Assembly: GCA_027025615.1 (NCBI GenBank)
Contig: JALVQM010000113.1
Coordinates: 1-6,378, forward strand
DNA: 6,378 bases
Direction of reading: 5' to 3'
Source: Desulfobacteraceae bacterium
GTDB lineage: Bacteria; Desulfobacterota; Desulfobacteria; Desulfobacterales; Desulfosarcinaceae
The notes beneath the pieces are model-generated. The model searched no databases, was not told where the DNA came from, and saw nothing but the letters and a program-made list of their open reading frames with translations. Numbering within the stretch: the first letter of the stretch is position 1; every line of letters begins with the position of its first letter. Position numbers and translations under genes: made by a program. Positions 1 to 5,418 of this stretch are shown here, piece after piece.

Positions 1-996
1 TCCCTCCTGGTTGCGGAAAACAAACTCACCGAAACCGAGGTGTTCCTTGAAAAAAGCCCGGACTTGCTGGTGAAGGGTAGCTGAATGTTTATCCACGAAA
101 AAAGCCGGTATGCCTGCGGCCTCCAGCGCCCAGTCGGTCCCTGATCCTGTAAGCAGCAAAGGGATATCAAACCTTTCGCTCTGAATCTGTCTCAGTAAAT
201 CGATACCTGCCTTGCTATCGGGCTGTCCCTGATGCATAAGCTCTGCGGCACAAATTACACCCAGTACATAAGGCTCGAAACGCTTAAAAATCTCCATGGC
301 CTTTTCATAGGTTTCGGCCACCAGAATTTTTGGCCTTGCCCGCATGGTAAGCAAACGGTGCTCCTCGTTTAACCCACCTTCAATCAACGATTGTGTCTGT
401 GAGACAAGTTCCCTGTAGAATATCGGCAGAAGCGAAGACAAATATACCGGTGAATCCTCGACGAACAAAATTATTCGGATTCCGGCCTTCTCGGTGTCAT
501 GGGCTGCGTTTATCCGGTCCTCGACACTCTTGACCATGGCCACCAGGATATCAGTATCACCAGACCAGACAAAAGTGCGGTTTACTGCATCAAAAGTTAT
601 CGCTCTGTCTGCCTCGCTACCGCTTGGTACCAGGCCGTGTGAAAGGACAACCACCGGGAGGTCGGCCCTCAGGGCCTTGATTTCACGACCCAGGGTAGCT
701 GCATCCATGTCCACTACCCGCGGCATTGTAATTACCATGTCAAAGGATTTTTCTTCGATTATCTTTAAAGCCTGAGCCGCCGATCCCACCCAGGTGAACC
801 GGGGTGGCCGGCTCAGATTAAGTCCCCGGTATTCATTTACGATCCTCTCGGAAAGCCGGCAGTCTTCCTCCATAACCCATGCATCGTAGGGTGTTGACAC
901 CAGAAGTATCTCGTGGACCTTCCATGGCATCAACTCGTGAAAAACTTTGAATCGGGAATCCAGTTCATGGCAGAAGGGATCAATTTCAATGTTCAT
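1..996 (-). CDS. Tandem receiver-like domain protein, N-terminal part (probable PEP/pyruvate-binding domain family)
   Basis: An open frame of 332 codons without a stop leaves the window at its left edge. It starts at ATG 996-994, preceded by the Shine-Dalgarno-like AGGGGG five bases upstream; an in-frame TAA lies just above at 1014-1012, so no longer start is possible. Two response-regulator-like folds are visible. The first (about residues 28-155) has strands EILLVS, DMVIT and LPVVVLS but no acidic phosphorylation site. The second (about 173-315) keeps the acidic pair in FVEDSP (E180, D181), a Thr after LLL (T283) and the Lys in FVDKHS (K303), but has Ala250 where the phosphoacceptor Asp is expected. 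From memory, the segments NEYRGLNLSRPP, LNEEHRLLTMRARPKIL and HLGFGEFVF match long Desulfobacterota proteins that continue into a PEP/pyruvate-binding (PEP synthase-like) domain. That domain would lie outside the window, so the assignment is an inference. The protein is probably cytosolic: no signal peptide or membrane segment is seen. Confidence 0.72.
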   Translation of the reverse strand, partial: MNIEIDPFCHELDSRFKVFHELMPWKVHEILLVSTPYDAWVMEEDCRLSERIVNEYRGLNLSRPPRFTWVGSAAQALKIIEEKSFDMVITMPRVVDMDAATLGREIKALRADLPVVVLSHGLVPSGSEADRAITFDAVNRTFVWSGDTDILVAMVKSVEDRINAAHDTEKAGIRIILFVEDSPVYLSSLLPIFYRELVSQTQSLIEGGLNEEHRLLTMRARPKILVAETYEKAMEIFKRFEPYVLGVICAAELMHQGQPDSKAGIDLLRQIQSERFDIPLLLTGSGTDWALEAAGIPAFFVDKHSATLHQQVRAFFKEHLGFGEFVFRNQEG

Positions 997-1055
997 GACA
1001 TCCCCCTGGGCTTAAGTATTATGTGGCCAAAGGCAGGTAAATTTAAAAGAAAAAC

Positions 1056-1083
1056 AGTTATCCAATGGGTATACGAGTGTCAA
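1056..1083 (-). promoter_or_regulatory. Candidate sigma-70-type promoter for the receiver-like gene
   Basis: On the minus strand TTGACA (1083-1078) matches the -35 consensus exactly. It is followed 16 bases later by ATAACT (1061-1056), or 15 bases later by GATAAC, as a weak -10. It lies about 60 bases above the ATG at 996. The -35 is good but the -10 is poor, so this is a candidate only. Confidence 0.35.
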
Positions 1084-1154
1084 GAAAATTCGCTCAAAAG
1101 CCGATTCAATAAATACATGACGACGACAATCGCCTAGCGGAGCAAATATTTTTC

Positions 1155-1184
1155 TTGATTAGAGACCCTATGCTCTGTTTATAT
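1155..1184 (+). promoter_or_regulatory. Candidate promoter facing panC
   Basis: TTGATT (1155-1160) and TTATAT (1179-1184) lie 18 bases apart in an A/T-rich stretch. If used, transcription would start near 1191 and give panC an unusually long leader of about 325 bases. Both boxes are imperfect and no other evidence fixes the start. Confidence 0.3.
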
Positions 1185-1213
1185 CGCCATAAATCTATAT
1201 TCTGAAGTGTAAC

Positions 1214-1310
1214 AGGGCCTGATGCGTGTCGTTTACAACGGGGCAGGATATGCGGCGAACGCTTTTGGACTCGCACTAAGCGCAGGGACGGATTGGGACA
1301 GCCAGGCCCT
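1214..1310 (+). ncRNA. Candidate structured leader element upstream of panC
   Basis: AGGGCCTG (1214-1221) is exactly complementary to CAGGCCCT (1303-1310). The pairing continues inward as GC/GC (1224-1225 with 1301-1302) and TGTC/GACA (1227-1230 with 1297-1300), giving 14 base pairs interrupted only by 5'-side bulges (AT and G). Inside, CGCTT (1260-1264) can pair with AAGCG (1278-1282). Deltaproteobacteria are known to carry 'pan' motif RNAs, stem-loops with bulged adenosines, upstream of pantothenate genes. I cannot confirm that this is one, and a chance fold or an unrelated small RNA is equally possible. Confidence 0.25.
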
Positions 1311-1398
1311 TGCCCTTAATAAGCTGCCTTGTCTTTATGAACAACTGCAGTCCAATTTTGTCAAAACCTATGCATGCCTATCCGGACAGGACGGTTAA
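1222..1398 (+). CDS. Possible small hypothetical protein (58 aa)
   Basis: ATG at 1222 opens a 58-codon frame ending at TAA 1396-1398. The predicted peptide begins MRVVYNGAGYAANAFGLAL and has an ordinary amino-acid mix with one moderately hydrophobic stretch. Upstream AGGG (1214-1217) is a weak and close ribosome site. I do not recognise the sequence. The frame overlaps the foldable segment 1214-1310, and the two interpretations compete. It could be a chance frame or a remnant; confidence is low. Confidence 0.18.
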   Translation: MRVVYNGAGYAANAFGLALSAGTDWDSQALALNKLPCLYEQLQSNFVKTYACLSGQDG

Positions 1399-1515
1399 CA
1401 AAGCGATTACAAAATTATCCATGGAGTGCAAAAAAAGTATTTCCGGTCCAGGAACACTGTTTCAACTTGGTCCCGGAAGTCATAGAAAATTACTGCCATC
1501 CAAGAGAGCGATAGC

Positions 1516-2367
1516 ATGGAAGAGATTCATACCATAGACCACCTTCGTCGGAAGATAAAAACCGCCAGGCAGGCAGGAAAGCTAATCGGATTTGTGCCCA
1601 CCATGGGCTATCTGCACGCCGGCCACATGTCCCTTGTTGAGCGGGCTTGCAGGGAAAACGATTTTGTCGTGGTAAGCATCTTCGTAAACCCCACCCAATT
1701 TGGTCCCAACGAGGATTATGATGCTTATCCCCGCGATGAAAAACACGATCTGGCAATCTTGCGAAAAGCAGGAGTTGACCTGGCTTTTATGCCCACAGCC
1801 GACCTGATGTATCCGGACGGCTACTCAACCTACGTGGTCCAGGAAGGACAGTTGACCGCAACCCTCTGCGGCCGAAGCAGGCCCGGACATTTTCGGGGAG
1901 TTACCACAATCGTCACCAAGCTGTTCAACATGGTGCAGCCTGATCGGGCATATTTCGGACAAAAAGACGCCCAACAAGTAGCAGTTATCCGCCAAATGGT
2001 ACGTGATCTCAACTTCGATATCCAGGTCGTGGTCTGTCCCATAGTCCGCGAACCTGATGGTCTGGCAATGAGTTCGCGCAATGCATACCTGGATCACAGT
2101 CAGCGCAGTGACGCCCTAGTCCTGTCAAAAGCTCTTTTCGAGGCCCGGGCCGCCATTGAGGCCGGGCAACGCGATGCTGACAAGGTACGTGCACTGGTCC
2201 GGGAACGGATTTCATCTGTACCGGCTGTCCAAATAGATTATGTCGAAATCGTTGATGCCGACTCCTTAAAGCCTTTAAAAAGACTGCAGGGCAGAGTATT
2301 GATAGCCGTGGCAGCCAAAATCGGACTGCCGCGGCTTATTGACAACATCCAACTAACCCTTGATTAG
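1516..2367 (+). CDS. panC: Pantothenate synthetase (pantoate--beta-alanine ligase)
   Basis: PanC condenses pantoate with beta-alanine using ATP, through a pantoyl-adenylate intermediate, to make pantothenate, the precursor of coenzyme A; it is a cytosolic dimer. The 283-residue product is full length for the family. Visible hallmarks are PTMGYLHAGH (residues 28-37, the HxGH-type nucleotidyl-transferase site with H34 and H37), FVNPTQF (56-62, with the conserved substrate-binding Gln61), GRSRPGHFRGV (119-129), YFGQKDAQQ (147-155) and MSSRN (185-189, the KMSKS-like ATP loop). The start ATG at 1516 has a modest GAGAG seven bases upstream. panB and panD are not adjacent, so the gene appears to stand alone. 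Its stop lies 14 bases from the stop of the convergent transporter, with only the palindrome AGCCGGCT (2366-2373) between them and no clear terminator. Nothing essential is missing, so the assignment is secure. Confidence 0.97.
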   Translation: MEEIHTIDHLRRKIKTARQAGKLIGFVPTMGYLHAGHMSLVERACRENDFVVVSIFVNPTQFGPNEDYDAYPRDEKHDLAILRKAGVDLAFMPTADLMYPDGYSTYVVQEGQLTATLCGRSRPGHFRGVTTIVTKLFNMVQPDRAYFGQKDAQQVAVIRQMVRDLNFDIQVVVCPIVREPDGLAMSSRNAYLDHSQRSDALVLSKALFEARAAIEAGQRDADKVRALVRERISSVPAVQIDYVEIVDADSLKPLKRLQGRVLIAVAAKIGLPRLIDNIQLTLD

Positions 2368-2381
2368 CCGGCTGCGATTTC

Positions 2382-3992
2382 TCACATAAGACCTTTTTCC
2401 ATTACCGCCCGGGCAGTGTCGATAAGCCCTTCCGGAAACCCGATTACTTTGTAAATAACCATGAACCCAATGACCCAAACTATGATCATGGAAATCAACC
2501 ATAGAAAGAAGCCGTATTTTACAAAATCCATGGGATGGATCATTTTTTCGCCCGAATCGGGATAAACACCCAGTCCGTAAACTATGGCATTGTTGGGAGT
2601 GCCGACGATGAGGAAATGGGCAAAAGATGTGGCAAAGGCAACTCCAAGGCCAACCGCCCACGGTTCACCCGGAACCCCGGTCATGATCCCCATGGGAATT
2701 ACTATCGGGCCAAGCAAAGCTGTAGTTCCCGCATCTGACATGAAATTCGTCATCAAACCCGAAAGACCGGAAAGCCCTACCCATAAGCCCAAGCCCTGCT
2801 CCATACCGAAAGAACTCAGTATTTTCAAAAAGCTCTGGGCCAGCCACAGGGCGGCTCCACTTTCTTTCAACAGTGCACCAAGGGTCAAAGCTCCACAGTA
2901 CATGAACCAGGCATCCCAGGAAATCCCGTTTAATATTTTTCTCCAGTCGGTTGTTTTAAAAATAACAGGAATTAACAGTGCCAGAAGGGAAGGCCCCCCC
3001 AACCCAAGCTCTTCACCACCCAGGATCCAAAGTGCCAGGATCAGCAGCAACATTGCTAAAGTAACGTATTCGGAATAGCTCATTTTTCCCATGCGACGGG
3101 TTTCGTCTTTTATGGCTGCCAAACCCGGAGTCAGATCCCGGGTCTTGATCTTACGGCCAAAAATTGCCAGCATGTAAACCGCAACGGCAATGCCAAGTAC
3201 AGGCACCATGGGCAGGCCATACTTCATCCATGTGAAAAAATCCATGGGCACATTGTATTCGCTCCAAAAGCCCATCATGATTACGTTACGACCGCCTGCA
3301 GCCGGCGAACCAACCCCCCCGACGTTAAGGGCAAAACAGAGAGTGAACAGTAAAAACTTGGCCAGGGCAGGATCATGTTCAAGACGCCCCACGGGGCTGC
3401 TGGCCTTGACCGCCCCGAAATAGACAGCGGCCATCACCGGGGTCATGAAGGCGCACATGGCATGAGCTGAAATGAAAGAACCGATTACCGACATACTTAG
3501 GCAAAGCACGAATACAGGAACCAGGAATCCCTTTGTCCAGCCAAGCAACCAGCTTGCCAACCGTTTGTGAAGCCCAACGTCGACAACGGCAACCCCCATG
3601 GCCAAAACTCCGAGCAAGAACATGGGAGCATCACCGGCAAAGGTTTTACCGATCATTTTCCGGGGTAATAAATGAAGAAAATAGGCCAACATGGGCATCA
3701 AAATCCCCGTCAAACCTATGGGTATTGCTTCGGTGGCGAAAAAAATCACCGCCATCGGAATCACCCCAAGAACCATCATGGTTTTCCGGGCTGCCTGTTG
3801 AGCATCATGGGCAATTTCCCAGGCAATCATTTTTTTTGCAAAACCATATTTCTCAATAATATCGACAACAGACTGGGGAGTGGGCAAAAGAAAACCGATT
3901 AAAAGAAAAATTCCCAAACCAACACCCATCCAAAGAGTCCTGTTTGCCAGAATTCCTCCGCCTTCTGAATGATGCTCCATATCATGGCTCAT
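2382..3992 (-). CDS. SLC13/DASS family anion:sodium symporter-like permease
   Basis: This 536-residue, strongly hydrophobic protein has about 12 or more membrane segments and a short His-rich cytosolic N-terminus (MSHDMEHHSEGG). The fold is the inverted-repeat DASS architecture. Matching loops occur twice: NVGGVGSPAAGGRNVIMMG (223-241) and IVGTPNNAIVYG (462-473) are the Gly/Pro/Asn loops. The hairpin tips that normally read Ser-Asn-Thr instead read SAH (175-177) and SDA (419-421). Known family members import sulfate, di- or tricarboxylates, usually with sodium. Sulfate uptake is plausible if the host is a sulfate reducer, but the altered tips make substrate and coupling ion uncertain. The start at 3992 is supported by GGCGGAGA about 10 bases upstream. 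It is the last gene after two CBS genes, 95 bases downstream, and probably shares their sigma-54 transcript. In the gap TATAAT (4020-4015, minus) could be a weak internal -10, without a -35. Confidence 0.88.
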   Translation of the reverse strand: MSHDMEHHSEGGGILANRTLWMGVGLGIFLLIGFLLPTPQSVVDIIEKYGFAKKMIAWEIAHDAQQAARKTMMVLGVIPMAVIFFATEAIPIGLTGILMPMLAYFLHLLPRKMIGKTFAGDAPMFLLGVLAMGVAVVDVGLHKRLASWLLGWTKGFLVPVFVLCLSMSVIGSFISAHAMCAFMTPVMAAVYFGAVKASSPVGRLEHDPALAKFLLFTLCFALNVGGVGSPAAGGRNVIMMGFWSEYNVPMDFFTWMKYGLPMVPVLGIAVAVYMLAIFGRKIKTRDLTPGLAAIKDETRRMGKMSYSEYVTLAMLLLILALWILGGEELGLGGPSLLALLIPVIFKTTDWRKILNGISWDAWFMYCGALTLGALLKESGAALWLAQSFLKILSSFGMEQGLGLWVGLSGLSGLMTNFMSDAGTTALLGPIVIPMGIMTGVPGEPWAVGLGVAFATSFAHFLIVGTPNNAIVYGLGVYPDSGEKMIHPMDFVKYGFFLWLISMIIVWVIGFMVIYKVIGFPEGLIDTARAVMEKGLM

Positions 3993-4087
3993 ATACTAAT
4001 CGTCTCCGCCTTTAATTATATACTACAAATTCAGCTTGATATGAGGTGGGAAAATCCTAACTGCTATCAAAATAGAAGACTCCGACT

Positions 4088-4648
4088 TCATACCGGGCAT
4101 TGCTTGAGCATTTCGAAAACTTTCATGAAAACGTCCGACAAACGCAAAATACCGATAATTTCACCGTCTCTCACCACCAGCAAGCCCATATGGCGTCCCA
4201 TTACAAACTGATGAATGGCTTCACACAACGACGCTTCCGCATCCACGAACTCGCCCTGGGTTGGCGTATACATAAAATCCTTGACCTTCATTTTGGCCGC
4301 CCTGGAACACAGCTCACTCAAAGATGCATCACAAAAATTCATGGCTTCGAGCATTGCCCGCAGAAAATTGGGATTGAAACCGGTCCTGGTCAAATGCTGG
4401 ATATCGCCCATCTCCTGGTAACGTGGCTCCAGGGCCATGAGAACATCTATCATCCCGATCTTCCCGCAAACTTTGCCATTTGAATCCATAACCAGGATTC
4501 CACGGTGCATGTACGGCCGCATGTTCTTATTGCGTCGTTCTTGTGCTTTTTCCAATGCAAAAACAGCCTGCTGGAGGGTGTCTTCCTCACTGACGGTGGC
4601 ATATTCTTCCAATGGCACCATCAAGTCTTCTGCTGTAATCAGTTCCAT
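4088..4648 (-). CDS. CBS-domain pair protein 2
   Basis: This soluble 186-residue protein consists of two CBS domains (about residues 6-74 and 118-182) joined by a helical linker of some 40 residues. Each domain opens with the usual start (AEDLMVP, VKDFMYTP) and closes with a beta-beta-alpha end (GKIGMIDVLMAL, IIGILRLSDVFMKV). CBS pairs commonly bind adenine nucleotides or S-adenosylmethionine and regulate a partner. The ribose-contacting Asp positions (D68, D172) are present, but the usual Ser/Thr three residues before is Gly65 and Arg169, so ligand binding may be modified. There is no catalytic domain. The start has a strong AAGGAG eight bases upstream. The gene lies 15 bases after the first CBS gene and 95 bases before the transporter, which suggests a regulatory role toward the transporter or the activator; that role is inferred from position only. 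Confidence 0.88.
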   Translation of the reverse strand: MELITAEDLMVPLEEYATVSEEDTLQQAVFALEKAQERRNKNMRPYMHRGILVMDSNGKVCGKIGMIDVLMALEPRYQEMGDIQHLTRTGFNPNFLRAMLEAMNFCDASLSELCSRAAKMKVKDFMYTPTQGEFVDAEASLCEAIHQFVMGRHMGLLVVRDGEIIGILRLSDVFMKVFEMLKQCPV

Positions 4649-4663
4649 ATCATCGTCTCCTTT

Positions 4664-5152
4664 TTATTGAGTCATTGCTATCCGGATAATTTCTTTCAGC
4701 ACATCGTCAAGGTGCAGCAGCCCTATAACTTCTTCATCATCCACAACCGGCAGAACTTGCGCATTGTATTTTTTCATTAGAAAAACAGCTTCCATCAACA
4801 TTTCATCGGCTCGCACACAGGTCCGGATGGGAACCATCAATCTACCAACTTTTCTTTCCATCTCATGGTGGCAGGCAGCTTCCAGCTGCCCGGGCCAAAA
4901 CACGGGTCCTATCTTCTCAGCCCCTTTAAGAAAATTGCCCATGGCCCCGAAAACAATTTCCCGGGCAGTCAAAAGGCCTTTGATAACCTGCCCGCCGGCT
5001 TCTGGCTTACCCAGCACAATCAGGGTCGCACAAGCCAAATTATCACCGGACGTCAGCACCTTGAGGGCCTCTTTGAGAGACTGGTCCTCGTTTACCCATC
5101 CGTATTTATCAACCGGACGCATGAAATCTTTGACAAGTTTTTCAAATGGCAT
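4664..5152 (-). CDS. CBS-domain pair protein 1
   Basis: This is a 162-residue soluble protein with two CBS domains (about 5-70 and 103-158), paralogous in layout to the next gene. The first begins LVKDFMRPVDKYGWV and ends IKGLLTAREIVFGAM; the second begins VGRLMVPIRTCV and ends VIGLLHLDDVLKEI. The Thr/Asp nucleotide signature is incomplete: T62 with E65 in domain 1, H147 with D150 in domain 2. The linker (71-102) contains PVFWPGQLEAACHHEMER. I chose ATG 5152-5150 because AAAGGAA lies eight bases upstream and the sigma-54 promoter at 5189-5203 would start transcription near 5177. The in-frame ATG at 5221 lies above that promoter and cannot be on its transcript. As the first gene of the CBS-CBS-transporter cluster it is probably the most directly sigma-54-controlled. 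Its function is unknown beyond likely ligand sensing. Confidence 0.87.
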   Translation of the reverse strand: MPFEKLVKDFMRPVDKYGWVNEDQSLKEALKVLTSGDNLACATLIVLGKPEAGGQVIKGLLTAREIVFGAMGNFLKGAEKIGPVFWPGQLEAACHHEMERKVGRLMVPIRTCVRADEMLMEAVFLMKKYNAQVLPVVDDEEVIGLLHLDDVLKEIIRIAMTQ

Positions 5153-5188
5153 AATCAATATTCCTTTGCTTAAGAAGATGACTTTACC

Positions 5189-5203
5189 GCAATTGACGTG
5201 CCA
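5189..5203 (-). promoter_or_regulatory. Sigma-54 (RpoN) promoter of the CBS-CBS-transporter operon
   Basis: The minus strand reads TGGCACGTCAATTGC, matching the sigma-54 consensus TGGCACG-N4-TTGC at every fixed base, with the required ten bases between the -24 GG (5202-5201) and the -12 GC (5190-5189). The predicted start of transcription is near 5177, about 25 bases ahead of the ATG at 5152, and the leader contains that gene's ribosome site. A sigma-54 activator gene faces the other way across the same intergenic region. Confidence 0.9.
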
Positions 5204-5220
5204 AAATTCAGTCCCAAACA

Positions 5221-5260
5221 AATTGTCTTTTAATTGATTGTTTTTATATTATTTTTTATC
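5221..5260. promoter_or_regulatory. A/T-rich spacer, possible DNA-bending region
   Basis: Only five of these 40 bases are G or C, including runs of T. The stretch lies between the sigma-54 promoter and the upstream inverted repeats, where IHF or intrinsic bending often brings an activator to the polymerase. An IHF core half (TTGATT, 5234-5239) is present, but the rest of the IHF consensus is not, so protein binding is unproven. Confidence 0.35.
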
Positions 5261-5273
5261 ACCATGACTCTTA

Positions 5274-5305
5274 TGCCGCTGGTATGGCCTGCAAATTAAG
5301 CGGCA
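5274..5305. repeat. Inverted repeat TGCCGCT-N18-AGCGGCA, possible activator site
   Basis: Two exactly complementary 7-base arms (5274-5280 and 5299-5305) flank 18 bases. The centre lies about 112 bases upstream of the predicted sigma-54 start, within the usual range for an enhancer. Its core TGCCG recurs in the second dyad at 5321-5336. It could instead form a hairpin in RNA, but no gene start or T-run supports a terminator. Confidence 0.5.
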
Positions 5306-5320
5306 CGTAAATGAAGCATG

Positions 5321-5336
5321 CGGCAATTTTTTGCCG
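5321..5336. repeat. Palindrome CGGCAA-N4-TTGCCG, possible activator binding site
   Basis: Two perfect 6-base arms are separated by TTTT, giving a compact 16-base dyad of the size bound by Fis-type helix-turn-helix dimers. The centre lies about 150 bases above the sigma-54 start and 18 bases before the candidate -35 of the activator gene, so one site could serve operon activation and autoregulation. GCGGCA at 5320-5325 repeats GCGGCA at 5300-5305 exactly 20 bases away. Confidence 0.55.
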
Positions 5337-5354
5337 TAAACTTGTGTTTGTTGC

Positions 5355-5384
5355 TTGACAAAGGCCCAGCCGGCCACCTATTGA
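5355..5384 (+). promoter_or_regulatory. Candidate sigma-70-type promoter of the activator gene
   Basis: TTGACA (5355-5360) is an exact -35; TATTGA (5379-5384), 18 bases on, is a weak -10 matching only its first three bases. It would give a leader of roughly 30 bases before the ATG at 5419. A weak housekeeping promoter is typical for an activator made at low constant level. Confidence 0.45.
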
Positions 5385-5418
5385 TTTGCCTGTATCTCCA
5401 AAAAGACAAGGGACCTTA

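Larger units (their letters stand above)
997..1515. other. Divergent intergenic region between the receiver-like gene and panC
   Basis: These 519 bases separate two divergently transcribed genes and hold no recognisable full-length gene. They contain a candidate promoter facing each way, a segment that can fold into a long interrupted helix (1214-1310), a second short hairpin nearer panC (TTCCGG 1441-1446 with CCGGAA 1473-1478) and a 58-codon open frame of doubtful status (1222-1398). I see no tRNA, insertion sequence, direct-repeat array or intrinsic terminator. Confidence 0.7.

Noticed and set aside
913..1137. Plus-strand 74-codon open frame
   Set aside because: It overlaps the start of the minus-strand receiver-like gene and has no recognisable motif; it is a shadow frame.
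2584..3078. Plus-strand 164-codon open frame opposite the transporter
   Set aside because: It is antisense to a clear membrane transporter, with a Pro/Ser-rich composition typical of the complement of a hydrophobic gene.
4015..4020. TATAAT on the minus strand as a separate promoter for the transporter
   Set aside because: No acceptable -35 lies at 16-18 bases, and the predicted start would leave almost no leader before the ribosome site; kept only as a remark in the transporter entry.
5153..5221. 23-residue N-terminal extension of CBS protein 1 from an ATG at 5221
   Set aside because: It lies across and upstream of the sigma-54 promoter, has no good ribosome site and does not resemble the start of a CBS protein; ATG 5152 is better supported.
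4764..5237. Plus-strand 157-codon open frame opposite CBS protein 1
   Set aside because: It runs through the CBS coding sequence and the sigma-54 promoter on the other strand and resembles no known family.
5281..5294. Second sigma-54-like sequence TGGTATGGCCTGCA on the plus strand facing the activator gene
   Set aside because: The spacing between GG and GC is 8 instead of 10 bases, so it is not a functional -24/-12 element.
5321..5340. CGGCAA-TTTT-TTGCCG as an intrinsic terminator
   Set aside because: It lies between two divergent promoters with no upstream gene ending there, and it has no T-run after the second arm; an operator role fits better.
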